Part shown: positions 26,282-35,528 of the stretch, piece after piece | Numbering within the stretch: the stretch's first letter is position 1 | How the letters are laid out: each line of letters starts with the position of its first letter | NCBI GenBank assembly: GCA_965277425.1 | Contig: CBDICR010000006.1 | Span: 558,001 to 622,000 of the forward strand | Direction: 5' to 3' | From: Poindextera sp965277425 | GTDB lineage: Bacteria; Pseudomonadota; Alphaproteobacteria; Caulobacterales; Caulobacteraceae | DNA length: 64,000 nt | Translations under genes and position numbers: made by a program | The notes under the pieces: generated by a model | What the model saw: only the letters and a program-made list of their open reading frames with translations | Database searches by the model: none | Told to the model about the DNA's origin: nothing

Positions 26282-26668
26282 TTGCCCGATCTGCCCGACA
26301 TCGAACGCCTGAAGATCCGGCCCGACTTTCTGGCCGCGGCCAAGGGCGCGTCCTGCGCGCGCGGGGCGGTGGTGGTGCAGGCGCGGGATCGCGGCGACGG
26401 GTTGGGGTCCATCCGCTGCGGCTTCACCGCGACGCGCCGGATCGGCGGGGCGGTGGTGCGCAATCGGGCCAAGCGGCGGCTGCGCGAGGCGGCCCGGGCG
26501 CTGGTTCCCCTTCATGGGAAGCCCGGCCGTGACTATGTGTTCATCGCCCGGGCGGGTACGGCGAAGCGCCCCTGGGTGCGTTTGCTTGACGATGTCGAAA
26601 GCGCCCTGATAAGCCTCGCCGCCAACCAGGTCCCGGCGTCTGATCGCCCGGCGGCCGCTTCCCGGTAA
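26282..26668 (+). CDS. rnpA: Ribonuclease P protein component
   Basis: A 128-residue basic protein with the RnpA opening (IERLKIRPDFLAAAKG), the central strand GFTATRRIGGAVVRNRAKRR containing the RNR motif, and LREAARAL. It binds the RNase P RNA and helps 5' tRNA maturation. TTG start at 26282 with GAGGA upstream, 42 bp after rpmH. Confidence 0.95.
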   Translation: MPDLPDIERLKIRPDFLAAAKGASCARGAVVVQARDRGDGLGSIRCGFTATRRIGGAVVRNRAKRRLREAARALVPLHGKPGRDYVFIARAGTAKRPWVRLLDDVESALISLAANQVPASDRPAAASR

Positions 26669-26678
26669 GCCCGTTTCA

Positions 26679-28514
26679 ATGGACAAGGAAGACCTCCGCA
26701 ACTGGGTCGTGTTCGCGGTCCTGGCCGTCGGCATTCTGGCCCTCTACCAGGTCTTTATCTATGGGCCGGAGAACGCCCACCGCCAGGCGGTGGCGCGCAT
26801 CCAGGCCGCCGCCGCCCATTCCCAGGCGCAGGCCGCGCCGGGCCAGCTGGCGCCCAGCGCCTTCACCCCCCACGCCCAGGCGATCGCCGCCAGCCCGCGC
26901 GTCAAGGTCGATACGCCCAGCCTGACCGGCTCGATCGCCCTGCGCGGCGCGCGCATCGACGACCTCTATCTGAAGCGCTATCGCGAAAGCGTCGATCCGA
27001 AGTCGCCGCTGGTGGAGCTGTTCCGTCCCGAGGGCGCCGAGCACGCCTGGTTCGCCGAGATGGGCTGGCAGGGCGCCAATGTACCCGGCCTGCCCGACGA
27101 CCAGACCCTGTGGACCGCGACGGCCGGGGCGGTGCTGACCCCGGCCACGCCGCTGGTGCTGACCTATGACAACGGCGCCGGGCTGAAGTTCACCCGCACC
27201 ATCGCCGTCGATAACAACTACATGTTCACCGTCAACGACGCCGTCGCCAACACCGGGACGGCGCCGGTGGCGCTGGCGCCGCAAGGCCTGGTCGCCCAGG
27301 TCGGCAAGCCGGCGGTGCCGGCCAACAGCGCTATCGTGCATGAGGGCGCGATCGGCATGCTGGGCCACAACCTGGTGCTGGACAAGTACGCCGACTGGAA
27401 GAAGAAGACCGAGCCGACCACCGTCGCCTCCACCGGCGGCTGGCTGGGCATCACCGAGAAATACTGGCTGTCGGCGCTGATCCCCGACCAGACCATGCCG
27501 ATCCAGGCCACCTTCCAGGTCGTGCCCTCGCCGCGCGGCGAGGTCTATGAGGCCAGCTATATCGGCCAGACCCAGACCCTGGCGCCCGGCGCCACCCTCA
27601 CCCAGCGCTCGCGCCTGTTCGCCGGCGCCAAGGTGGTGCCGCTGCTGCGCGACTACGAATATTCCGGCGTGCCGCCGAAATGGTGGTGGTCGCCGGTGAC
27701 GGCCAAGCCTACCGACATCCCCCGCTTCGACCAGGCGGTGGACTGGGGCCATCTGTTCTTCTTCACCCAGCCCCTGTTCGACCTTCTGCAGCTGTTCACC
27801 CTCAAGCTGGGCTCGATCGGCCTGGCCATCCTGGCCCTGACCGTGGTGGTGCGCGGCATCTTCTTCCCGCTCGCCAACAAGAGCTATGAGTCGATGTCGA
27901 AGATGAAGAAGATCGCGCCCCAGGTCGAGGAGCTGAAAAAGAAGTTCGAGGGCGACCAGACCAAGATCCAGCAGGAGACCATGGCGCTCTATCAGCGGGA
28001 GAAGATCAACCCGCTGATGGGCTGCCTGCCCATGCTGATCCAGATCCCGGTCTTCTATTCGCTCTACAAGGTGCTGACCGTCACCATCGAGATGCGCCAG
28101 GCGCCCTTCTTCGGCTGGATCCACGACCTGTCGGCGCGCGACCCGTCCTCGATCTGGACCCTGTTCGGCCTGATCCCCTGGCATCCGGGGCTGGTCCCGC
28201 TGATCGGAACCTATCTGGACGGGCCGCTGCACATCGGGCTTTTGCCGATGATCTACGGCTTCACCATGTGGATCTCGACCTCGATGAGCCCCTCGGCGGG
28301 CGACCCGACCACCCAGCGGATGATGAAGTTCCTGCCGCTGATCTTCACCTTCACCCTGGCCCAGGTGACGGTCGGGCTTTTGATCTACTGGACCTGGAGC
28401 AACCTGCTGACCATCCTGCAGCAGTATGTGATCATGCACCGGTTCCAGGTTGAGAACCCGATCGACAACCTCATCGGCCGCTTCGCCAAGCCCAAGCCGC
28501 GGCCATCGGGGTGA
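26679..28514 (+). CDS. yidC: Membrane protein insertase YidC
   Basis: A 611-residue insertase. It has an N-terminal anchor (WVVFAVLAVGILALYQVFI), a large periplasmic beta domain (about 60-370, including GGWLGITEKYWLSALIPDQT) and the C-terminal 60KD_IMP core with five segments, starting QPLFDLLQLFTLKLGSIGLA and including GCLPMLIQIPVFYSLYKVL and the TNIL-type end (TWSNLLTILQQYVIMHRF). It inserts and folds inner-membrane proteins with or without SecYEG. Its stop overlaps the next start. Confidence 0.97.
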   Translation: MDKEDLRNWVVFAVLAVGILALYQVFIYGPENAHRQAVARIQAAAAHSQAQAAPGQLAPSAFTPHAQAIAASPRVKVDTPSLTGSIALRGARIDDLYLKRYRESVDPKSPLVELFRPEGAEHAWFAEMGWQGANVPGLPDDQTLWTATAGAVLTPATPLVLTYDNGAGLKFTRTIAVDNNYMFTVNDAVANTGTAPVALAPQGLVAQVGKPAVPANSAIVHEGAIGMLGHNLVLDKYADWKKKTEPTTVASTGGWLGITEKYWLSALIPDQTMPIQATFQVVPSPRGEVYEASYIGQTQTLAPGATLTQRSRLFAGAKVVPLLRDYEYSGVPPKWWWSPVTAKPTDIPRFDQAVDWGHLFFFTQPLFDLLQLFTLKLGSIGLAILALTVVVRGIFFPLANKSYESMSKMKKIAPQVEELKKKFEGDQTKIQQETMALYQREKINPLMGCLPMLIQIPVFYSLYKVLTVTIEMRQAPFFGWIHDLSARDPSSIWTLFGLIPWHPGLVPLIGTYLDGPLHIGLLPMIYGFTMWISTSMSPSAGDPTTQRMMKFLPLIFTFTLAQVTVGLLIYWTWSNLLTILQQYVIMHRFQVENPIDNLIGRFAKPKPRPSG

Positions 28515-29191
28515 GCGACGCCGAGGCGAGCAAGACGGGAGCGAGCGAGGGGACCATTTTCGACGCCGAGGCGCTGGAGGCCGCGCGGGTGCTGTTCGCC
28601 CGGCCGGCCGCCTTCGTCATGGGCGCGGTGGCCATTGACGGCCTGCCCGAGCCCGACCTGCCCGAGGTGGCCTTCGCCGGCCGCTCCAATGTCGGCAAGT
28701 CGTCGCTGATCAACGCCCTGGTCGACCGCCATCGGCTGGCGCGGGCCTCCAACGAGCCCGGCCGCACGCGCGAGGTGAACTTCTTTCTGCTCGACGGGCG
28801 CCTCAGGCTGGTCGACCTGCCCGGCTACGGCTTCGCGCGCGCCTCGAAGGGGACGACGGCCAAATTCCAGAACCTCGGGCGCTCCTACCTGCGCGGCCGG
28901 CCGAATCTGGCGCGGGTCTATCTGCTGATCGACGCCCGCCATGGCTTGAAATCCACCGACGCCGAGGCGCTGGACGCCTTGGACAAGGCCGCCGTCTCCT
29001 ACCAGATCGTGCTGACCAAGGCCGACAAGCTGAAGCCGGCCGAGGTCGCGGCGGTGACCGAGGCGACCTTGAAGGCCGTCTCCCGTCGCCCCGCCGCCTT
29101 CCCGCGCGTGATCGCCACCTCGTCGCAGTCCAAGCTGGGCCTGGCCGAGCTGAAAGCCGAGATCGCCTTTGCGGCGCTGGCGGCCGCCTGA
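28511..29191 (+). CDS. engB: Ribosome biogenesis GTP-binding protein EngB (YihA/YsxC)
   Basis: A 226-residue GTPase with G1 GRSNVGKSS, switch-I ASNEPGRTREVNFF, G3 DLPGYGFA, G4 TKADK and G5 TSSQSK. The EngB family is needed for 50S subunit assembly. It starts with GTG at 28511 in a GTGA overlap with the yidC stop, so translation is probably coupled. Confidence 0.96.
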   Translation: MSDAEASKTGASEGTIFDAEALEAARVLFARPAAFVMGAVAIDGLPEPDLPEVAFAGRSNVGKSSLINALVDRHRLARASNEPGRTREVNFFLLDGRLRLVDLPGYGFARASKGTTAKFQNLGRSYLRGRPNLARVYLLIDARHGLKSTDAEALDALDKAAVSYQIVLTKADKLKPAEVAAVTEATLKAVSRRPAAFPRVIATSSQSKLGLAELKAEIAFAALAAA

Positions 29192-29283
29192 ACCATCGGC
29201 TTTCGGACCGCCGACCGCGACCGGCGCGCTAACCGGGCGTTCACCTCGGGCGGGCACGATGCGGCCGTCAAGATGAGAATCCC

Positions 29284-29751
29284 ATGGTCGCTCCGGCCCA
29301 TACGCTGCACCGCCTGATCTACCGCAGCCGCCAGACCCCGGCGGTCTGCGACGACCTCGATTTCGAGGTCGGCCAGATCATCCGAAGCGCCATCCGGCGC
29401 AATCGCGACGACAACCTGACCGGCCTGCTGGTCTGTTTCCAGGGCCTGTTCGTCCAGGTGCTCGAAGGGCCGCAGGACCGGCTCTGGGCCGCCTATGGGC
29501 GCATCCTGAAGGACACCCGTCATTTCGAGCCGACCCTGATCGAGGCCGGCGCGGCGGATCGGCGCCTGTTCGGCGACTGGACCATGTGCGCGCGGACGCT
29601 TTCGCCCTCCGACAGCGTCATCATCGAGGTCCTGGACGCCAACGGCGCCCTCGATCCCGTGCGCCTGACCGCCGCGCGCGTGCTCGACCTCTTGACCACC
29701 GTGGCGGAGCTGCAGCGCCGCACCGCCCTGGCCGCCCTCACGGCGCACTGA
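29284..29751 (+). CDS. BLUF-domain blue-light sensor protein
   Basis: A 155-residue protein with one BLUF (FAD-binding blue-light) domain. The flavin-contacting Tyr sits in HRLIYRSR near the N-terminus, the conserved Asn in RNRDDNLTGLL, the key Gln in LFVQVLEGPQ, and the Trp/Met pair in GDWTMCAR. All photocycle residues appear present. The C-terminal 45 residues form an extra helix and no output enzyme domain is attached, so it probably signals by binding a partner. It is 92 bp downstream of engB and at the start of the accessory block separating engB from argB. Confidence 0.9.
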   Translation: MVAPAHTLHRLIYRSRQTPAVCDDLDFEVGQIIRSAIRRNRDDNLTGLLVCFQGLFVQVLEGPQDRLWAAYGRILKDTRHFEPTLIEAGAADRRLFGDWTMCARTLSPSDSVIIEVLDANGALDPVRLTAARVLDLLTTVAELQRRTALAALTAH

Positions 29752-29788
29752 GCCGGCCGTCGCCGAACGCAGCGCCGGATCGGCGCGG

Positions 29789-30406
29789 CTAAAACATCGC
29801 CTTCAGATGGCTGAGCCCGATGCCCAAGCCGTGGACACCCAGCCAGACGACCGCGACCGCCAGCGCCATCAGGCCATAGCCGCCGAGCACGAGGACGCCG
29901 TCGCGGCGCGTCAGGCCGAGCGCGAACAGGCACATGGCCAGGGACGGGACCAGGTTGGCGAACGGGATCGGCAAGACCAGCACCAGCGCGATCAGGGTGC
30001 AGGCGACGCCGATCAGCCGCGCGCCAAGGCTGTCGGTCAGCAGGGTCAGGCGCGGGCGGACGACCTTTTCCACCCGCTCGAGCGGTGGCAGCACCCTTTG
30101 GATGACCTTGACCAGCGCCGGCCGCTTGATCGGCCGGTCGGCCAGCCACTTCGGCAGCCAGACCTGTCGCCGGCCCATGGCGAGCTGGGGCGCGACGATC
30201 AGCAGCGGCAGGGCGAAGATCATCGAGACGCCCGGCGGCAGGGGCGCCAGGACCGGCAGGGTCAGGGCGAACAGGACCGGCCCCAGCCCGTCCTTGCGTT
30301 CGACCTCGTCGAGCATCTCGCCGACGCTCAGCTCAGCCTTGCGCAGCCGCAGCAGCGGTTTGAGGCTGTCGGCCAGCGAGGTCGATGAGCTGTTGGATCT
30401 TGGCAT
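29789..30406 (-). CDS. exoD: ExoD-family exopolysaccharide synthesis protein
   Basis: A 205-residue membrane protein: SVGEMLDEVERKDGLGPVLF, PVLAPLPPGVSMIFALPLLI, then LPKWLADRPI and paired C-terminal segments. This is the ExoD pattern, first linked to exopolysaccharide production and alkaline tolerance in rhizobia; the mechanism is unknown. The start at 30406 is chosen because family similarity begins right after it, although the frame is open much further. Confidence 0.85.
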   Translation of the reverse strand: MPRSNSSSTSLADSLKPLLRLRKAELSVGEMLDEVERKDGLGPVLFALTLPVLAPLPPGVSMIFALPLLIVAPQLAMGRRQVWLPKWLADRPIKRPALVKVIQRVLPPLERVEKVVRPRLTLLTDSLGARLIGVACTLIALVLVLPIPFANLVPSLAMCLFALGLTRRDGVLVLGGYGLMALAVAVVWLGVHGLGIGLSHLKAMF

Positions 30407-30526
30407 CTGGCCCCGGTCGCCGGCGGTCTCGACTTTGCGCCTCGCGGCGAAGGCGTGGGAACGATAGAAGCATGAACGCCGCCGACCGCGCCCCTTCGGT
30501 CGACGCCCGAGATGGGGAAAGGTTGC

Positions 30527-31348
30527 ATGACGAATTCCGAAACGAGCGCCGCCGTGAGGCGCCGCGTGATCGTCCGGACGGACGCCAAGGGCGAGACGCG
30601 CATCGGGGTGGTGGCGCGCGGCGCCGGGCCGCTGGTCGTCCTGATCCCGTCGCTGGGCCGGGGCGCAGCCGATTTCGACGATCTGGCGACCCGGCTGGCC
30701 GCCGCCGGCTATGAGGCCGCCGCCATCGATCCGCGCGGCGTCGGCGACAGCACCGGGGCGATGGAGGGGATCACCCTGCTGGACTTCGCCGCCGACGTCG
30801 CGGCCGTGGCGGCGGCGCTGTCGCCCAAGCCGGCCGTTCTGGTCGGCCACGCCTTCGGCAACCGCGTCGCCCGCGCCACCGCCGCGACCCACCCGCACGC
30901 GGTTTCCGCCCTGGTGCTGCTGGCCGCCGGCGGCCAGGTCGCGCCGGCCCGCGAGGCCTCAAAGGCGCTGAGCGACGTGTTCGACGAGGCCCTGCCGCCC
31001 GCCGCGCACAAGACGGCGGTGCAGACGGCCTTCTTCGCGCCGGGCGGCGACCCCGACCCTTGGCTGGACGGTTGGCATCCCGCCGTCAGGCGCGCCCAGA
31101 GCGCCGCGGGCGCGGCGACGGCCCAGGAGAGCTGGATCGGCGCCGGCGATGTCGACATGCTGGTCGTCCAGGCCGAGAACGACGTCATCGCCCCCCCGGC
31201 CAATGCCGAGGCCCTGGCCGCCGCCTATCCGGACCGCGTCAGCGTCGCGCATCTGCCAAGCGCCGGCCACGCCATGCTGCCCGAACAGCCGGCGGCCATC
31301 GCGGAGGTGGTGATCGGCTTCGTGAAGCAAAGGCCCGGGCGCCGATAA
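30527..31348 (+). CDS. Alpha/beta-hydrolase-fold protein lacking the nucleophilic serine
   Basis: A 273-residue alpha/beta hydrolase with an oxyanion-region strand (PLVVLIPSLGRG), DPRGVGDSTG, a nucleophile elbow reading VGHAFGNRVA, an acid-loop VQAENDVIAPP and the His in PSAGHAMLPE. The elbow normally reads GHSxG; here Ala stands where the catalytic Ser should be, while Asp and His remain. It may be a non-hydrolytic member (lyase, cofactor-free oxygenase or binding protein). ATG 30527 follows GGAAAGG. Confidence 0.8.
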   Translation: MTNSETSAAVRRRVIVRTDAKGETRIGVVARGAGPLVVLIPSLGRGAADFDDLATRLAAAGYEAAAIDPRGVGDSTGAMEGITLLDFAADVAAVAAALSPKPAVLVGHAFGNRVARATAATHPHAVSALVLLAAGGQVAPAREASKALSDVFDEALPPAAHKTAVQTAFFAPGGDPDPWLDGWHPAVRRAQSAAGAATAQESWIGAGDVDMLVVQAENDVIAPPANAEALAAAYPDRVSVAHLPSAGHAMLPEQPAAIAEVVIGFVKQRPGRR

Positions 31349-31375
31349 CGGTCGATTCGCGCTTGGGCGGGCGCG

Positions 31376-32572
31376 CTAACGCCCGGAATAGCCCGGCGGC
31401 CCATAGGCGCCATAGCCCTGGCCATATTCGCGCCCGCCGTCTTCGCCTTGCGGTTGCGCATAGGCGTTTGACTGCTCGTCGGATCGGTAAGACGCCCGCT
31501 CCGCATAGTCCTGGGCGTAGCTGGGCGCCGAGGCGTCTAGGCGCGGACGGGGTTCCGGCAAGGCTGGGGCGGCGTCGTCGCTTGCCGAGACGAGGCATTG
31601 GCTGGTTTCGCCGACCGCGTGGCGGCCAAGGCAGAAAACGTCCTCATAGGACGGACCGGCCGCGGCCAGGCACTGGTTGAGGTTGATCCTGGCCATCTTC
31701 AGGCAGTCGGCGTTGACCTGGTCGTACAGCACCATCTCGATATCGGCGTCGGCGCTGTCGCCGGTGCGGCCGAGCACGGCCATGGCGGCCAGGGCCAGGC
31801 CGCGCACCACGGCCGGCGCCGCCTGGTTTGAGAGCGGCATCGCCCCTTGCGGCGCGGCGGTCAGGCTGACCATCAGCAGCGCTTCCGACGGCGGGTCGGC
31901 GGCGTAGGGCCGCGCGGCGGCGGCCTTGGCCTCGGCCAGGACCTGGGCCTGGTCAGCGACCATGGTGGTGGACCAGCTCTGATGCTGCACGTCGTAGGCC
32001 GCCTGGGTGATGGCCCGGCTCGATGCGAGCAGGGCCGCGCCCTGGGCGTTCAGGACGCCCGTGACCTCGGCGGCGGCCCGCGGCGCGCCCGGCACGCTCA
32101 TCACCGCCTCGGGCGAGGCGGCCAGGTGGTCGGCGAAACCCGTACCGCTCAGCGCCCGTACGCCCTCGACGAAATCCGCGTCGCGCAAGGCCAGCAGCGC
32201 GGCATAGGCGACGACGCCTTCCTGCAATTGATGCGGCTCATAGGCCTCGCCGGCGCGCACGGCGTTACGGACGGCCACCGCGTCGCTGAAGCGCGGATTG
32301 ATGCCGGTGGCCCGGCGCACATAGGCCTCATAGGCGCTGGCGGCGTTGGTGAAGCGGCTGCCCAGGGCGGCGAAAACGGCCGCGTCCTGCTGGGAGAGCG
32401 CTGGTGTGGCCGCGAGAGCCGCGCCGGCCGAGGGAACGGGGCGGACCAGCCCGTCGCGTGCATCGATACGCGCCTGAATCTGGGCCTGCGCCAGATCCGC
32501 CTGGGCGTTGGCCTGCCCAGCCAGCCCAACACACAGCGCCATAGCCGCGCAGCCGCTCAGCAAATATTTCAT
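31376..32572 (-). CDS. Exported protein of unknown function with Gln/Tyr-rich tail
   Basis: A 398-residue protein. A signal peptide (MKYLLSGCAAMALCVGLAGQ, cleavage after ANA) leads to a mostly helical Ala-rich body. Late in the protein are four Cys (DCLKMARINLNQCLAA, DVFCLGRHAVG, SQCLVS), then a low-complexity Tyr/Gly/Gln tail (YAQDYAERASYRSDEQ, GYGAYGPPGY). No family is recognised. The four Cys could form two disulfides in the periplasm. The start at 32572 is fixed by the signal peptide and a GGGGG element upstream. Confidence 0.6.
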   Translation of the reverse strand: MKYLLSGCAAMALCVGLAGQANAQADLAQAQIQARIDARDGLVRPVPSAGAALAATPALSQQDAAVFAALGSRFTNAASAYEAYVRRATGINPRFSDAVAVRNAVRAGEAYEPHQLQEGVVAYAALLALRDADFVEGVRALSGTGFADHLAASPEAVMSVPGAPRAAAEVTGVLNAQGAALLASSRAITQAAYDVQHQSWSTTMVADQAQVLAEAKAAAARPYAADPPSEALLMVSLTAAPQGAMPLSNQAAPAVVRGLALAAMAVLGRTGDSADADIEMVLYDQVNADCLKMARINLNQCLAAAGPSYEDVFCLGRHAVGETSQCLVSASDDAAPALPEPRPRLDASAPSYAQDYAERASYRSDEQSNAYAQPQGEDGGREYGQGYGAYGPPGYSGR

Positions 32573-32896
32573 GTTGTCGCCCCCAATATGCCCGACGACG
32601 ACACTATATGAGAGTTGGTAAACTGAAAATTTAATAGAAAGAACTTTTTTGTTGTTCATGTAGAGCAACGACCAAATATGGTTTCCGGTAATTTAGAGTT
32701 AATGCACGAGAGCCATGTAAAAGGCGCCCGGTCTAAGCTTAATTCTCCCATTGTGGCACGGCCGCAAAATCGCACAGGCGGAAGGGCGATTCTCCGGACC
32801 CCGCTTGAACCTGGCTCCGCCCGATCACGACAGCCGGGCGGCGGCGTGGTAGGGCCGACGGGTCGCGCCCGCCGGCGCCAAGGAGCCTGCCGCGAA
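32573..32896. other. AT-rich intergenic region between divergent genes
   Basis: About 320 bp between the exported-protein gene (leftward) and the SDR gene (rightward). The part from about 32600 to 32760 is clearly richer in A/T than the rest of the window and is the likely site of both promoters. No conserved operator or RNA gene was recognised. Confidence 0.5.
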
Positions 32897-33619
32897 ATGG
32901 CCGCCGATCCTCTTTATGGCAAGTCCGTGGTCATCGTCGGGGGCACGTCCGGCATCGGCCTGGCTGTCGCCGAGGCCGCGATCGGCGCCGGCGCCAAGGT
33001 CATCGTCGCCTCGAGCAAGGCGGCCAATGTCGAAGCGGCCGTGAAACGGCTCGGCGACGGCGCCGCGGGGTCGACGATCGATGTTGGCGACGAAGCGGAC
33101 GTCGCGCGGTTTTTCGAGCGGCAGGGCGGCTTCGACCATCTGATCTTCACCGCCGGCGACTGGGGCGCAAGCCTCGGCGGTTCCCTGGCCGAGCTTGACC
33201 TGGCGGCGGCGAACGCCGCCTTCGGCGTGCGCTTCTGGGGCGCTCTGGCCGTGGTCAAGCACGGCCACGGCAAGCTCTCGGACGGCGGCTCGATCACCTT
33301 GACCGACGGCCTGCTGGCGCATCGGCCGAGGAAGGGCGCGGCGATCAGCACCGCCATGCTCGGCGCCATCGAGCATCTGACGCGGGCTTTGGCGGTCGAC
33401 CTGGCGCCGCTGCGGGTCAACGCCGTCTGCCCGGGCCTGGTGATGACTGAGCGGAACGGCGCCATGCCCGAGGCGCTGGTGCAGCGCTTCACCTCCAGGC
33501 TGCCGCTGCCGCGAGGCGCCGAACCTGACGAGGTGGCCCAGGCCTATCTCTATCTGATGCGCGGCGGCTACACGACGGGCCAGGTGCTGGTGGTCGACGG
33601 CGGCACGTCCGTGGTCTGA
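32897..33619 (+). CDS. SDR-family protein without the catalytic tyrosine motif
   Basis: A 240-residue Rossmann protein. The cofactor loop VVIVGGTSGIGLAVAEAAI is intact, as are the C-terminal LRVNAVCPGLVMTE and GQVLVVDGGTSVV blocks. The expected YxxxK active site is replaced by AHRPRKGAAIST, with no Tyr in register. It may use a different mechanism or act as a binding protein; similar atypical SDRs are common. Start at ATG 32897 just before the Rossmann fold. Confidence 0.82.
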   Translation: MAADPLYGKSVVIVGGTSGIGLAVAEAAIGAGAKVIVASSKAANVEAAVKRLGDGAAGSTIDVGDEADVARFFERQGGFDHLIFTAGDWGASLGGSLAELDLAAANAAFGVRFWGALAVVKHGHGKLSDGGSITLTDGLLAHRPRKGAAISTAMLGAIEHLTRALAVDLAPLRVNAVCPGLVMTERNGAMPEALVQRFTSRLPLPRGAEPDEVAQAYLYLMRGGYTTGQVLVVDGGTSVV

Positions 33620-33651
33620 GCCGGCGCGCAAGGTGTAAGGGACAGGTGACG

Positions 33652-34299
33652 ATGACGATCAATGGGCCACGGATCGAACCGCCCGCCGGGACAGCGGCGC
33701 GATCGCTGGTCATTCTGCTGCATGGATACGGTTCGAACGGCGAGGACCTGATCGGCCTGGCGCCGCACTGGCAAGGCCTGCTGCCGGGCGCCGCCTTCGT
33801 TTCGCCTAACGCGCCGGAGCCCTGCCCAGGCGCGCCGGGCGGCTACCAGTGGTGGGCGCTGAACGGCGCGGTTCGCGGCAACCGGGCGGCGGGCGCCAGC
33901 CAGGCGGCGCCGGTGCTGGACGCCTTCATCGACGCCGAGCTCGTCCGTTACGGCCTGACCGAGGACAGGCTGGCCTTGGTCGGCTTCAGCCAGGGGACGA
34001 TGATGGCCCTGCATGTGGGCCCGCGCCGGCGCAAGCCGCTGGCCGGCATTCTCGGCTATTCCGGCATGCTGGCCGACGAGGCCGGCTTGGCCGACCCGGC
34101 GACCACGCGAGCGCCCGTACTGCTGATCCATGGCGATCAGGACCCGATGATCCCCATCGCCGCCTTCCACCAGGCCAAGGCGGCCCTGGCGCGCAACGGG
34201 TTTGCCGTGGAGAGCCACGTCTCGCCCGGCCTCGGCCACAGCATCGACCTTCCGGGCCTGCAACTCGGCGGCCGCTTCCTGGCCAGGGTGCTCGGCTAG
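33652..34299 (+). CDS. Phospholipase/carboxylesterase-type alpha/beta hydrolase
   Basis: A 215-residue serine hydrolase with VILLHGYGSNGEDLIGLAPH, the nucleophile elbow LVGFSQGTMMAL, acid loop LLIHGDQDPMIP and His in GLGHSIDLPG. This is the Abhydrolase_2 family (acyl-protein thioesterase/carboxylesterase-like), cytosolic. It begins 32 bp after the SDR stop and is probably co-transcribed. GTG 33646 is an alternative start. Confidence 0.88.
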   Translation: MTINGPRIEPPAGTAARSLVILLHGYGSNGEDLIGLAPHWQGLLPGAAFVSPNAPEPCPGAPGGYQWWALNGAVRGNRAAGASQAAPVLDAFIDAELVRYGLTEDRLALVGFSQGTMMALHVGPRRRKPLAGILGYSGMLADEAGLADPATTRAPVLLIHGDQDPMIPIAAFHQAKAALARNGFAVESHVSPGLGHSIDLPGLQLGGRFLARVLG

Positions 34300-34312
34300 C
34301 CGCCGTAGACGC

Positions 34313-34353
34313 AAAAAAAAAGCGCCGCCGGTGGAGGACTCCACCGACGGCGC
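34313..34353 (-). terminator. Rho-independent terminator
   Basis: A 14-bp stem (34322-34335 with 34340-34353, one mismatch) with a GGAC loop is flanked by a run of nine A at 34313-34321, which is a T run for leftward transcription. It ends the 34436-34759 transcript; the stem may also slow transcripts from the left. Confidence 0.8.
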
Positions 34354-34435
34354 GTTTCGCCATCTCGTTCAGTTTGTGAATGCGACGGCGCGGGAATCCG
34401 CGTGGGAACGGACGTCAATCCCATCATGCCGGAGG

Positions 34436-34759
34436 CTAGCGGCAGACCTCGACCTGCCGATAGGCGACCTGCCCATAGCCGGCGTCATAGGCCTGGGTGC
34501 GCCAAGCACAGCGTTGCTCGTATTGGTAGGGCTGAGCGTAGCCATAGCCCGCATTGCTGTTGGCGATGACCGAGCCCGCGACAAGGCCGAGGATCCCCGC
34601 CGCCAAAATCCCGCCGCGATCGCCATGCCCGCGATCGTAGCCACGGTTGCTGTAACCGCGACCGCCGCCATCACGGCCGTGGCCATAGGACTGCGCCGAG
34701 GCCGCGACGGGAGCGGCGATCACCGCCAGCGTCGCGGCGGCCATCAAAAGCGTCTTCAT
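34436..34759 (-). CDS. Small exported Gly/Tyr-rich protein
   Basis: A 107-residue protein with a clear signal peptide (MKTLLMAAATLAVIAAPVAA SA, cleavage near AQS). It then has a Gly/Arg/Tyr-rich stretch, a glycine-zipper-like hydrophobic stretch (ILAAGILGLVAGSVIAN) and a C-terminus with two Cys (QRCAWRTQAY, EVCR). It resembles the small envelope proteins common in Caulobacterales; function unknown. It is followed by a strong terminator. Confidence 0.7.
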   Translation of the reverse strand: MKTLLMAAATLAVIAAPVAASAQSYGHGRDGGGRGYSNRGYDRGHGDRGGILAAGILGLVAGSVIANSNAGYGYAQPYQYEQRCAWRTQAYDAGYGQVAYRQVEVCR

Positions 34760-34888
34760 ACCAGGTCTCCTTCAAAGGCGATTGGCGGGGAAAGCCCCGC
34801 CTCTCGCGTTGTCAGGAGAATGCGCCGGCGCGGATGAACCGGATCGGAGCCGGGCGTTGCCGCCCGTTCATTGGCGAGTGCTGAGGAC

Positions 34889-35395
34889 TCAGGCGGCGCC
34901 GAGATAGTCGCGCTTGCCGATCTCGACCCCGTTGTGACGCAGGATCGCGTAGGCGGTCGTCACGTGAAAGAGGAAGTTGGGCAGGACGAAGTTGAACAGA
35001 AAGTCCGTCCCCGAGAACGCCACCTCGCCGCCGCCCAGATTCAGCGTCACGGTCCGGTCCTCGGCGCCGTCGATCTGCTCGGGCTTGAAGGTCTCCAGAT
35101 AGTCGATGGTCTTTTTGATGCGCGCCTGCAGTTCGGGGAAGCTGGTCTCGGTGTCGGGCCAGCTTGGGACCTCCACGCCGGCCAGCCGCGCCGCGCCGCC
35201 CTTGGCCGAATCCGAGGCGATCTGGATCTGGCGGCTGAGCGGATGCATGTCGGGCGCCAGGCGCGCGCCGACCAGCACGGCCGGATCGATCTTGCGCGCC
35301 TCGGCCGAAGCGGCGGCCTTGTCGAGCAGCGCCGAGAGCGTTTTCAGGCTGCGGATCAGAACGGAAATGGACGCGCGGTACATGGAAACGGGCAT
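34889..35395 (-). CDS. DUF1993 family protein
   Basis: A 168-residue protein: MYRASISVLIRSLKTLSALL, LAPDMHPLSRQIQIASDSAKG, SFPELQARIKKTIDYLETFK, and FLFHVTTAYAILRHNGVEIG with GKRDYLG at the end. This is the full DUF1993 pattern, related in fold to DinB-like four-helix proteins. The conserved His in the final helix suggests a possible metal site. Monocistronic in appearance. Confidence 0.88.
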   Translation of the reverse strand: MPVSMYRASISVLIRSLKTLSALLDKAAASAEARKIDPAVLVGARLAPDMHPLSRQIQIASDSAKGGAARLAGVEVPSWPDTETSFPELQARIKKTIDYLETFKPEQIDGAEDRTVTLNLGGGEVAFSGTDFLFNFVLPNFLFHVTTAYAILRHNGVEIGKRDYLGAA

Positions 35396-35528
35396 GGATC
35401 TGGCTCTCTCGGCTTTCAGGACATCGGCGGGCGCCGCGCCGCGCGCGGCGAGCCCAGAGCCGCACTAAGGCGAAACGGCCGCGCCAGGCAAGCGAACTCC
35501 GCGCAAACCAGGCCCCGGGTGGGCGGCC

